Shown piece by piece: positions 27,472 to 35,557 of a stretch of 40,754 nt of DNA. A program made the position numbers and the translations under genes. Below the pieces are notes generated by a model. That model saw only the letters and a program-made list of their open reading frames with translations, did no database searches and was not told the DNA's origin. How positions within the stretch are numbered: position 1 is the first letter of the stretch; every line of letters starts with the position of its first letter. This DNA comes from JAYUDN01 sp043739785 (GTDB taxonomy: Bacteria; Patescibacteriota; Gracilibacteria; BD1-5; UBA2023), in NCBI GenBank assembly GCA_043739785.1, contig JAYUDN010000014.1:1-40754 (forward strand), read 5' to 3'.

Positions 27472-28581
27472 TTATATAGCTCTTGCTTGAGCAAAATCGA
27501 TAGTCTCAGCCGCAGGGAGTTTTCAAAATTTGGCCTTTTCGAGAGCTATATTGATCTCATCTTTGGTAGATTCTGAAATACCTTCAAAATTCTGGAGAGT
27601 ATTTTCGAGTGCACGTACGACCAGTATCACATTTTCCGCCTCTTTCAGATTTATAATATTTCCTATGATTCGGAGTACGGTTCCGAGTTCGGGCTTATGT
27701 TTCAGCATATCTGCATCCGCTTGAGCTTGGGCTGCTTCGAGGCTATATTCAGCATCCATAAATCCGACTCAAACCGTGAGTGAGAGTTTTGTATCGATTC
27801 ACTTTCCTTTTTTCTCTTCAGGTAACCAGCTTTCCGGATCGATTGCCCGCATACGAGTAGAGAGCCTACTTTTGAAAATTTCGATATTCTTATTCATGAG
27901 CTGAGCCTCTTCCCAGTCAGTACTATCGATGATAATTGTGAATTCGTCACCCCCATTTCTACAGACAAAGTCTATAGAGCGTCCGAAACTTTTCTGAAGA
28001 GTTTCTGCTACGACTTGCAATACTCGGTCTCATGCAGCATGTCCGTAGGTATCATTGATTTCTTTGAAGGCATTGAGGTCAATACCAAATATGACATACT
28101 TCTTTCCTGATGCTTTGAGTTTTTCCTGAGGGTTTTCTACGGAGAACCGCTCTAGAAATGATCTATTATAGAGTCCTGTTAAAGTATCTTTATTGAGGAG
28201 CTCGACTGTTTTGATGGCGAGAGTGGCGAGAGCGCGTACTTGCGTCGTTTTATCCAATATTTCCTCTCCCCGCGCCCCATCTACTCCCTGTATGACAATA
28301 ATACACTCTTCTCATTTTGATTTCTCCACCATGAAGTAGATATTACCCATATATCGAATGGGACTTCTCCCCACTTTAGCAATAACCTCAGCTTCTTCCT
28401 GACTCGAGCATCGGTAGTTTCTCTTGCTATCATAGTAGTAAGAAAGAGGAAAATCCTTTTTTTTCGCATTTTTCTTTATAATAGCAATACCATTTGCCAA
28501 GTGTTGTTTTTGGAGAATGCCTTCTATGCTTGCCACTAAAGCGACGACATCTTTTTGTTCATTGCTATTTTCTAAAAGCAT
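27472..28581 (-). CDS. GGDEF-domain protein (probable diguanylate cyclase)
   Basis: 369 residues. The N-terminal 150 residues form a non-membrane domain of unknown type (VVALVASIEGILQK, YMGNIYFMVEKSKGECIIVI), perhaps PAS- or GAF-like. A short helix leads to the GGDEF domain at about 170-290: DTLTGLYNRSFLERF, FGIDLNAFKEINDTYGHAAGD, CRNGGDEFTII. The intact GGDEF active site and an RSID inhibitory site five residues before it predict synthesis of cyclic-di-GMP with product inhibition. A 70-residue helical tail follows. Gly in GHAAGD, KKGKGID, TVGVGF and AKFGKL are TGA. No EAL or PilZ protein is in the window. Confidence 0.92.
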
Positions 28582-28767
28582 CTCGATCCTTCTGGATGTA
28601 GTTCGAGAGATTCATGGAATATGATTTGGTATTATTTGCGGAAACCTTCCGTAAACAACATTTCAATTCTGATGTATATCCTGTCCTAGAATATGTAAAT
28701 CCTTTGGTAAGTCATTTTTCCTCATTCCTCTATTTTTCCACAATTCGTTATTTTTTACAAATATTTG

Positions 28768-29886
28768 CTATTTTTTTACGATAGAAAGTATTTTCGTGAG
28801 AAAAAGGGTCACAAGTCCCATCACCATGAAGAGGATAATCTTCCCAGTGCTATCGAGAAATATCGAAGTGATACCAAAAAATCCTGCGAGAAAGTAGATG
28901 ATATCTCGAATACTCGACTGTGAAAATCCGAGCTCAAGGAGTCGATAGTGGAGGTGATGGGTCTGATCTCCCTTCATCGGGTTCTGTCATGCGAAAATAC
29001 GCGCACTGATCACATAGACGAAGTCAATGAGATAGATGCCGAGGACCGACATCGCAGTTGCGATTTTTCCTCCAGCGATGATCGCGAGGGTCGCGATAAA
29101 AAATGCCAGGATGATCGTCCCCGAGTCGCCCATAATCCCAGAGCGTTTGATATCCATGCGGGTCACGAGGTAGGTAATCGGTATAAGGATCGAGAGGAGG
29201 ATGAGGATGAATTGGCTGTTTTCTCTTGATGCGATCGTAGTATCGGTCGCATAGAGCTTGATGGCGAGGAATCCGATGATGAAGAAACTAATGAGGGAAA
29301 ATCCACCCGTGAGCCCAGGAATCCCATCGGAAAAATTGACACTATTGAACACGAGGACGTACCAAAATGTTGTCATCAGGACGGGGATATAGTAGATCGT
29401 GATCGACTGATGAAAGAGGGTAAAGTCGAAAAAATAATTATCCAGAAAGGTGATCCCTCAGAAGATATTCGACACATAGCTGATCTTGATACTCGTAATC
29501 CCTATGATAATCCCGACGAGTATCTGCATCGTGAGCCTTGCCATCGGAGGGACTGAGATCCGACTCTTCCCGATCGTATCCATATCATCGAGGAAGCTCA
29601 CCAGAGAGATGATGCTTCCGAGGATCAGGATGATATGGAGTCGATGCTCGAGTGTCGGCGGGATATCGAATGCGTAGGGGAGTCCGATCGACATGAGGAG
29701 GAGCGTCATCATGATGGCGATCCCGATGCCATAGGGGACCGGCTTTCTCCCTCACTCAGCCTTGTAGAGGTGAGGACGATCCAGGACCGCATAGTGTTTC
29801 CAGACTTTCTGAACTCCCCGTAGGACCCCATATCAGACGAGAGAAGAGGTGATGAAATAAAATATGAGAGAGGTGAGGAAGGACAT
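28768..29886 (-). CDS. WecA/TagO-like polyprenyl-phosphate HexNAc-1-P transferase
   Basis: 372 residues, polytopic membrane protein with about ten helices. The family transfers an N-acetylhexosamine-1-phosphate from a UDP-sugar to undecaprenyl phosphate, the first step of surface polysaccharide or wall polymer synthesis. Motifs: YKAEGGRKPVPYGIGI, SFLDDMDTIGKSR, FNSVNFSDGIPGLTGG, IMGDSGTIILAF, and GDQTHHLHYRLLELG, whose HxHxR points to WecA/TagO rather than MraY. TGA codes Gly in LVGYGV, AEGGRK, IFGITFL and IFAGQNP. The start MSFLTSLIFYF sits at the first membrane helix. It should use the carrier made by UppS. Confidence 0.9.
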
Positions 29887-30004
29887 TGTTTATTTTAGTT
29901 GTATTTTCAGTATACTTTTGCAATGAAAAGTACCAAAAGTTTATAGGATAAAAAATCCATATGATCCTCAGAAATTCTTATAAAAAGATGCTTTGATTTT
30001 GTTT

Positions 30005-30032
30005 TTGTCATCCTCGCGTACGCGGGGATCCA
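30005..30032. repeat. Left palindromic repeat beside the GIY-YIG gene
   Basis: A 28-bp unit TTGTCATCC...GGGGATCCA with an inner hairpin CCTCGCG/CGCGGGG. It is the imperfect inverse of 30348-30375. Confidence 0.75.
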
Positions 30033-30036
30033 TTTT

Positions 30037-30327
30037 TTAGAGGAGAGCTGAAATATCACTCCAGTTGGGATTTCCTTTTTCTATAAGCTCTATTTTCCAT
30101 CAACGATTCCATTTTTTGAGTTGTTTTTCTCGTGCTATAGCTTCTTGTATGTTTGTGAAAATCTCACAATATACGAGCTTATGAACCTGGTACTTTTGAG
30201 TAAATCAGTCAAGTACATCATCTTTGTGGATTGAAATCCTCGAGTGAATATTTCCAGTGACTCAGATATACAAAGTTCCATTTCTTTTACTCGCAAGCAT
30301 GTAGACATAATAATGATTATTTCTCAT
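30037..30327 (-). CDS. GIY-YIG nuclease family protein, 96 residues
   Basis: YYVYMLASKRNGTLYIGVTGN is the GIY-YIG core with Tyr and the TLYIG strand; RISIHKDDVLDGFTQKY holds the catalytic Arg region; the helix EAIAREKQLKKWNRGWKIELI and NPNWSDIS end are typical of the small stand-alone (UPF0213/YhbQ-like) type. Three Gly codons are TGA, so it is invisible with standard code. It is bounded by palindromic inverted repeats (30005-30032 and 30348-30375) that end 4 and 20 bp from the gene, so gene plus repeats look like one mobile unit. It acts on DNA; its target is not known. Confidence 0.88.
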
Positions 30328-30347
30328 AAGGAAATGTATTACTACAC

Positions 30348-30375
30348 TGGATTCCCGTTTTCACGGGAATGACAA
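30348..30375. repeat. Right palindromic repeat beside the GIY-YIG gene
   Basis: TGGATTCCCG...CGGGAATGACAA, 28 bp with an inner hairpin TTCCCGT/ACGGGAA. It is the imperfect inverse of the left copy. Confidence 0.75.
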
Positions 30376-30511
30376 CATCAGAGATTACATTTTTGTAAGA
30401 CTAGATTTGCCACACATGCTTTTCGTCCTTGCGTTGATTGATATTACAGGGTTGAAGTATAGTCATGCCTATTCTTCCATCTGTTATAATCTACATTCTA
30501 TCTGTTATAAT

Positions 30512-31354
30512 CTACTTTCCCACCCGTTCCTCAATCTCGGCTTGTTTGTCACGAAGGTAGGTATTCCAAGCATCGCGTTTGAATCGGTAGATGTAGAGTG
30601 CGACGACGATGATAACTCCGAGCATAATCTTCCCGAGGTTATCGAGGATACTCTCATAGTTATCGATAAAAAGAATCCCAAGCGTGATGATACTCATCGC
30701 CCAGACGATCGAACCGACCATATTGTACATCCAGAATTTGTCTTCTCGCATCCCACTCGCTCCCGCGATAAAGGGGACAAAGGCACGGGTAAAATTGTGA
30801 AATTTCCCGAGGACGATATACCAGAATCCATTTTTCTCTATTTGCTTGTGGAGGATCTTATTTTCTGTTTTTCCGAGTCCGATCCAGTCGCCATATTTTT
30901 CGATAATCTCCTTCCCATACCATTTCCCGATCCAGTATCCGAGGTAGTTCCCGAGCATCGCTCCGATGATAGCACAGAGTATGGTCCCCACGATATGGGT
31001 TTTCCCCCAGAATCCACCGACGAGGATCATCACGTTCATCCCTGGGACCGCCGTCCCGATGATCGGAAGTGATTCCACACAGGCGGAAAGAAAGGCAACG
31101 AAATAGTTCCAGTTCCCGATGTGTCGGATGAGCTCTCCGATCCACTCAATCCCGATCTTGATCCACTCAGGTCGGATGAGGGAAATAAGAACGAGCGCGA
31201 ACGCAAGCAGCGAAAAAAGTATAGTAATAGTTTTCGCAAGGTAGGTGAGGGTTCTTCGGATCACAGGAAAATAGATATTAGTACATCCAGAGTATGGAAA
31301 AAGATGGCTTTTGCAAAGGGAAAGAAGGGATTTATAGAGATAAAAAATTGACAT
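30512..31354 (-). CDS. DedA-family (VTT-domain) membrane protein
   Basis: 280 residues with about six hydrophobic segments. DedA proteins act in envelope homeostasis, and some scramble or recycle lipid carriers. Hallmarks: ESLPIIGTAVPGMNVMILVGGFWG, AIIGAMLGNYLGYWIG, GKFHNFTRAFVPFIAGASGM, which holds the conserved Arg. The first 45 residues are extra compared with the family. I chose the ATG at 31354 because it lies 28 bp from a TTGACA and mirrors the divergent gene; a GTG at 31264 is the alternative. It may help recycle the undecaprenyl carrier used by other genes here. No TGA codon is used. Confidence 0.9.
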   Translation of the reverse strand: MSIFYLYKSLLSLCKSHLFPYSGCTNIYFPVIRRTLTYLAKTITILFSLLAFALVLISLIRPEWIKIGIEWIGELIRHIGNWNYFVAFLSACVESLPIIGTAVPGMNVMILVGGFWGKTHIVGTILCAIIGAMLGNYLGYWIGKWYGKEIIEKYGDWIGLGKTENKILHKQIEKNGFWYIVLGKFHNFTRAFVPFIAGASGMREDKFWMYNMVGSIVWAMSIITLGILFIDNYESILDNLGKIMLGVIIVVALYIYRFKRDAWNTYLRDKQAEIEERVGK

Positions 31355-31388
31355 AGTATAAAGTATGTGTATATACATATTATGTCAA
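31348..31388. promoter_or_regulatory. Mirror-image divergent promoter with overlapping start codons
   Basis: TTGACATA (31348-31355) and TATGTCAA (31381-31388) are inverted copies. Each copy is the -35 box of one promoter and, read the other way, the ATGTCAA start of the opposite gene. Exactly 28 bp separates each TTGACA from its own ATG, so both messages should be leaderless. Confidence 0.6.
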
Positions 31389-31597
31389 AAAAGTATTTTA
31401 ATTACCTGGATTTCGCAGAAGATCATCCTGAAGAAGCCTGGAAACAAGAACGAGAATGAAGAGAAAATGCGGGAAGATTGGTTCTCATTATCTGATCCGG
31501 GATTCTTGCTATTAGCATTACGTCTTTGGTAGCATCCGAAACGGTGAGGAATTTTGTGAGCGAAATCCTTCTGAATCCAATATCTCTGAAGAAGTAA
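31382..31597 (+). CDS. Small membrane protein, 71 residues
   Basis: An acidic N-terminal arm (KKYFNYLDFAEDHPEEAWKQ) leads to one membrane helix at about residues 34-52 (VLIIGSGILAISITSLVA) and a short tail. Gly at residues 26 and 39 are TGA. No family recognised. It is divergent from the DedA gene across a 41-bp mirror-image promoter and probably leaderless. The stop is TAA, and a new promoter follows 28 bp later. Confidence 0.7.
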
Positions 31598-31625
31598 TCT
31601 TGGAACCCCTCATCGAAATATTTTT

Positions 31626-31653
31626 TTGACAAAACTCTCTATCTCTATATATT
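31626..31653 (+). promoter_or_regulatory. Promoter of the first leader peptide
   Basis: TTGACA (31626-31631), a 16-bp spacer and TATATT (31648-31653). The predicted start is the A of the leader ATG at 31660. Confidence 0.65.
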
Positions 31654-31659
31654 GGAAAT

Positions 31660-31725
31660 ATGAATTCTATGAATCTCATCCTCGTGCTTATTCTTCTCTC
31701 GTACAGGGGAAGTATTTGTGCGTAG
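31660..31725 (+). CDS. Leader peptide 1 (21 residues, Leu/Ile/Val-rich)
   Basis: MNSMNLILVLILLSYRGSIC plus a final Ala. Nine of the residues from 6 to 13 and nearby are Leu, Ile or Val. The end of the frame overlaps GGGGAAGT (31706-31713), which can pair with the left arm of the following terminator hairpin. Similar in plan to leader peptide 2. It may be a sensing leader or a tiny membrane peptide. Confidence 0.5.
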   Translation: MNSMNLILVLILLSYRGSICA

Positions 31726-31778
31726 GAGGAGAACCTCATACATTCAAAACTTCCCCGGAAACAGGGAAGTTTTTTTAT
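31706..31778 (+). promoter_or_regulatory. Attenuator-like element 1
   Basis: Terminator: AAAACTTCCC (31746-31755) / GGGAAGTTTT (31764-31773) plus T-run. Competing pairing: GGGGAAGT (31706-31713) with ACTTCCCC (31749-31756), 8 bp perfect, mutually exclusive with the terminator. It sits between leader peptide 1 and the gene at 31799. Confidence 0.55.
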
Positions 31779-31798
31779 TTTTCTATCTTTTTTATTAT

Positions 31799-32083
31799 AT
31801 GGAGCAATACAAGGCTGCTTATCCAGGATACACAGTGTGAATAATTACTGATTCTAGTACCTATTGATTTACTGTAGATAAGATTCCCTACAGTTTCCCC
31901 TCTCCAAAAGATGGAATTCGTATACCTATAACAAAATGATCACTCGTGGCCTTTAAGGCTCCTTCGAATAATAATGTAAAAGAAGTGGCCGTCCTTATTC
32001 ATGTAGTACCAAAGTCAGTAAGTACTGTTCTTGAAGAAGTACAACAGCCAACAGGGAGCCTAATAGAAGAACCAGTAACTTAA
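31799..32083 (+). CDS. Hypothetical protein, 94 residues, TGA read as Gly
   Basis: No family recognised. A beta-rich protein (YPGYTVGIITDSSTYGFTV, GIRIPITKGSLVAF, EVAVLIHVVPK) with an acidic C-terminal tail. The first 75 residues could be one small barrel. There is no export signal. Three Gly codons are TGA. It lies behind attenuator-like element 1, so its expression should depend on read-through of that hairpin. Leader peptide 2 starts 6 bp after its stop. Confidence 0.7.
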
Positions 32084-32089
32084 TAATAT

Positions 32090-32152
32090 ATGCCATTCCC
32101 AATCTTCCTTCTTGCTCTCCTCCTTCTCCCAAAGAGAAGTATTTGAGCGTAG
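32090..32152 (+). CDS. Leader peptide 2 (20 residues, Leu-rich)
   Basis: MPFPIFLLALLLLPKRSIGA, with the Gly encoded by TGA. Its last codons (GAAGTATTTGAGCGTAG, 32136-32152) match leader 1 (31709-31725) in 16 of 17 bases. They overlap GAGAAGT, which can pair with the left arm of the following hairpin. Confidence 0.5.
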
Positions 32153-32200
32153 AATCTATTTACTCAAAGACTTCTCGGGACTTCGGGAAGTCTTTTATTT
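32134..32200 (+). promoter_or_regulatory. Attenuator-like element 2
   Basis: Terminator: AAAGACTTCTC (32166-32176) / GGGAAGTCTTT (32085 onward is the gene; arm at 32185-32195) plus T-run. Competing pairing: GAGAAGT (32134-32140) with ACTTCTC (32170-32176), 7 bp perfect. It has the same order as element 1 and precedes the gene at 32208. Confidence 0.55.
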
Positions 32201-32207
32201 TTTATAT

Positions 32208-32540
32208 ATGAGAACCGTGCAATACTCACCAGAGTCTTTCGTAGAACCGTATTTTCGGGCGGTGCCATTTGCTTATTTCCCAGCTAGGTATGATGGATAC
32301 ATACTCACAACGGTCAATCGTGTTCGTATTCTCCTCGAGAGGGATTTTAATATAGAAAAGCCAAGTCTCAAACTTATCCTAGCGATTTTTCAAGAAATAC
32401 ATGGACATATTCCGGGGGTTGCAATAACTTCGGATGGAAATATCTCGCGAATCTGCTACTTCCATATGTGGAGTTTCCGAAGACGAGTCGAAATAGGCTT
32501 AAAACGAGGAGAAATCAGGAGAACGAGAACCCTCAACTAA
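32208..32540 (+). CDS. Hypothetical protein, 110 residues
   Basis: No family recognised. Basic and aromatic (SFVEPYFRAVPFAYFPARYD; then TTVNRVRILLERDFN), with a short HGHIPGVAITSDGN segment and an Arg-rich end (SFRRRVEIGLKRGEIRRTRT) that could bind nucleic acid. No TGA codons. The ATG at 32208, just after the attenuator T-run, was chosen over 32112, because the longer frame would translate through the hairpin. The stop is 5 bp from the convergent DUF1761 gene. Confidence 0.65.
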   Translation: MRTVQYSPESFVEPYFRAVPFAYFPARYDGYILTTVNRVRILLERDFNIEKPSLKLILAIFQEIHGHIPGVAITSDGNISRICYFHMWSFRRRVEIGLKRGEIRRTRTLN

Positions 32541-32545
32541 AGCCA

Positions 32546-33025
32546 CTATGCAAGCAGTCCACATACTCCGAGGATCCCGGTGAGGTAGTATCAGACTCAG
32601 ATCAGGACGAGTGGAAAAGGTTTTTTCTCGAAGTACCAGTGTCCGAGGTCTTTGATAAAGACAAATCCCATAAAAATCTTAACAATAATGAGCGTGCTTT
32701 GAATATTTCATAAACTTCAATTATATCAGATCGGACATTCAACCGCCATACCTCAACAGTGAATATAAGTACCTCATAAAATAAACCATATTGTCATCAC
32801 GGTATGTGTGATAATGAGTCCCATCAAGAGCTGGAATACCATCATCACGATGAATTCTTTCGGTGCTGGCATCTGTTTCGGCATCGGAAAATAGGTGATC
32901 CAGATTTTCCCGATCGGTGTGATCGGGTTGTACCAGAGCCATCCGAGGATGAAGAATATAAGTGTCCCACCGCCGAGGAGTGCCGGGTGAGCAAAAGGGG
33001 AGAACATGAGGGAGAAGAAGTCCAT
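32546..33025 (-). CDS. DUF1761-like membrane protein, TGA read as Gly
   Basis: 159 residues with four membrane segments: ALLGGGTLIFFILGWLWYNP, the KEFIVMMVFQLLMGLIITH region, the STLIIVKIFMGFVFIKDLG region and FPLVLIGVGYYLTGILG. The pattern G-x-L/W-WYNP-x-x-x-GK-x-W near the start and the helix spacing fit DUF1761, small membrane proteins of unknown role. Six or more TGA codons fall in the loop after residue 90 (ILGGTYIHCGGMAVECPIG), so standard code sees only fragments. The start at 33025 avoids the inverted repeat that overlaps an upstream ATG at 33112. Confidence 0.75.
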
Positions 33026-33071
33026 AATAGGAAAGTTATCATATACTAAATATAAAAAGTATAGGCATTCA

Positions 33072-33110
33072 GAAAAAAGAATCAACTTCTCGGAGGTCGA
33101 TTCTTTTTTC
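33072..33110. terminator. Perfect 12-bp inverted repeat with A and T runs
   Basis: GAAAAAAGAATC / GATTCTTTTTTC with a 15-nt loop lies between two minus-strand genes. It would end transcription of the long coiled-coil gene (33160-34776). Confidence 0.75.
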
Positions 33111-33159
33111 AAAATATATCGTATAAAAGAAACATGAAGTACCTTGTGAAAGGGGAGAG

Positions 33160-34776
33160 TTATCTATCGAGAAGTGTTTCGATTTCTTGAAGAGATCGTA
33201 TTATTGCTTCGAATTCTCATTGCCCGCGTTCTTTCAGTTCGATATGAGGAAGAAATCGTGTTATTTCAATCGAGTGACGAATTTGACTCGTCCGAGATTG
33301 AAGCCTTTCTTTTTCAGAGGGAGTCATACCTTCTCCACGGACACGGAGCCGATGTCGAGTTTCAGATATGATCATAGTAGATCGTATTTTTTTTAATGCA
33401 AGTATGAGTGAGAGGGTGATATGGAGTCATTCTCGACCGATGGCCCCATTCATCGCGGGGCTTTGAGTATGATTTTTCATGCGGATTACATGAGAAGCTA
33501 TGGTTCCAGCAATCTCATGGAATGGTGCACCAAGTTTCTGTCATAAATCTCCAGTGTGCATATGATTCTCTATTTTTTGCCAGAATTTCTTGAGCTTATT
33601 GGTCTGCTCTCCTTCAAGCTTCATGATAGGATTCAACTTCGTCGGATCGATATCTCCGAGTACAGTATTGAGCTTGTCGATATCACTCATCAATTCATCA
33701 TAGAAATGCTCGAATCCTTTTCGGACAGATTTCTCTCGTGCCCGTATCCACTCAAGTTGCCTCGAAATCTCTGCATGTTTTTCGATTTTTGATTCTACCT
33801 CTCACATGAGATCATTGCAAGCTCCGATGAGCCTCATACGATCTTGCTCTGGGTGACGAAGGTTGATTTTTTGTATACGATCTCTGAGGGCTCTTCGTTC
33901 ATGGTACGAGAGACTCTTCTCAAGAAGGACGGTGATCTCGGCGATATCTCATCTCTTCTGGTCATCAGTACAGTCCACTCACTGCCACCGCAGGAGCATC
34001 TTGGGGATAAGGTCATCCTTGAGTCCAGAAAGGAAGACTCTCTTTTTCTCGAGACTCGCGAGAGCATGGTGTTGACTTCGCATGAGAGTATAGGTGTCTT
34101 CATAGATTTTCGGGATAACTCGGAGGACTCTCCGTCGGCGCTTACGCTCAGGATCATCTTCTATATCGGTTACTTCTTGGAAGACGATATATTTTCCGAA
34201 ATTTGGATTCTTTGGATTCCTCACATGCCCGATACGTCCCGTCGTCTTTCCTTCCTGAAGGTCCAGAGGAGTGAGATCTGTGAGAAGTGCCTTCACGGTA
34301 CGTATGAGTGTGATTTTCTTCTCGATCTTCATGCGCTGAGGAAGCTTCCTATCTGCCTCGCTCATGAGACTGAGTCCGATAAGAAAGTCATCTGACAGAT
34401 ACTCTGGTTGGATAACGATCGACTCGAATTCCTCATGAAATGGTCAGCCCTTCCCAAAAGTATCGAATATCCGATAATCGACCGGAAGTGAGAAGGCACG
34501 CTGAGCAAAGTAGAGAATGGTATGACGAAGGCTTGCCATATGTTCCATACGCCGAATAGGGTCGACATGACGGAAATCAGCCGCCTTTCCGATCTCATCT
34601 AAGCGTTCTCGTTGCATATCGAGTGATTTGATGATCGACTCGATGGTGGGCTCTGCTTCTGCTAGCTTAGATATCTGTTTTGTGACTTTCTTTTGGATTT
34701 TTTCAGCGGATTCAACCTCGAGCGCGCGAAGTTCAGGAAGTGTCTCGAATAGATCGAAGAGGGTAGTTTTTAGCAT
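33160..34776 (-). CDS. Large hypothetical helical/coiled-coil protein, 538 residues
   Basis: No family recognised. The protein is almost wholly helical and highly charged: an N-terminal coiled coil (ELRALEVESAEKIQKKVTKQ), a central basic part (RKRRRRVLRVIPKIYEDTY), and long helices (ESKIEKHAEISRQLEWIRAR) with no export signal or membrane helix. It looks like a structural or scaffold protein. TGA codes Gly in GKGGPFHE, RWQGVDC, KRGDIAE, LMGEVES, DLGQKLG and others. The start MLKTTLFDLFETL was chosen because upstream sequence is AT-rich and contains the divergent promoter. It is divergent from the gene at 34886. Confidence 0.75.
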
Positions 34777-34834
34777 AGGTTTATATTTTGCATATCCATC
34801 TAGTATACTATCAATATTAATTTGTAAAGAGAAA

Positions 34835-34862
34835 TTGACTGTTAAACTTTTATAAATATAGT
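34835..34862 (+). promoter_or_regulatory. Promoter of the gene at 34886
   Basis: TTGACT (34835-34840), a 16-bp spacer and TATAGT (34857-34862), 23 bp before the ATG. Confidence 0.6.
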
Positions 34863-34885
34863 AGATAGAATTTATTACCGTAAAT

Positions 34886-35557
34886 ATGGCCTTATCTACT
34901 CTATGATCAGAGGAATTAAAATTACTTCGGCTTTCTTCCATTCAAAATTATCTGCTCACAAAATGCCAGAGAGTCTGATCTGTACTCGATAATTGAGGCT
35001 GAATTCCCAATGCAGAAACAATGCTATTTTATCTTATATGTTGATTTAATGGATCCTATGGAGATCCTACCTTTCGTCTCTGAGAAAGTGTCAGAGATGA
35101 TGTGATCAATATATGGAATCAAGCATGTCGTTTCCTATGTTTTGAGTACCTCGTGTGAAGACCTGGAAACATGGCGGATACGGTTTTTGATACTTTGCCC
35201 ACACCCCAGGAAGCTAAATGAAAAGAGCTACGTATAGATAGTGAATGAAGAAGTTATTTTACTATTCCCTATACACAATTTATCGATGCTGTATCAGAAA
35301 CAGAACTAGGAATAACCATCGCTCATAATATCACAAAAACATGGAAAAGAAAGGTGCTCTGAATCCTTATTATCAGAAACTTTTCCCAGCTTAAAGGAGA
35401 AGAATTCACTGATAATGATGGATGGATTTTTGATGGGGTAGATAGTGAGTGAAATATTACTTTTCGCTACGATCCAACTCCACGTATTTATGATTTTGAG
35501 TGAGCTGATGCGCTCCAGGCTCAGAATATCCATACCCAAGCAGAACCTCCGAATTAG
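34886..35557 (+). CDS. Hypothetical protein, 223 residues, found only with TGA as Gly
   Basis: MALSTLGSEELKLLRLSSIQ begins a soluble mixed alpha/beta protein. Visible parts: LLTKCQRVGSVLDNGGGIPN, a Gly-rich loop GFNGSYGDPTFRLGESVRDD, ELRIDSEGRSYFTIPYTQFI and DGWIFDGVDSEGNITFRYD. About twelve Gly codons are TGA, so it is shattered in standard code. No family recognised. The TAG stop (35555-35557) overlaps the TAA of the convergent thrS (35554-35556). Confidence 0.78.

Noticed and set aside
28615..28771. Plus-strand frame of about 50 codons between the GGDEF and WecA-like genes
   Set aside because: It overlaps the end of the WecA-like gene, is low-complexity and has no promoter; more likely spacer.
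34777..34941. Longer start (34941) for the coiled-coil protein
   Set aside because: It would run through AT-rich divergent promoter DNA and overlap the gene starting at 34886.
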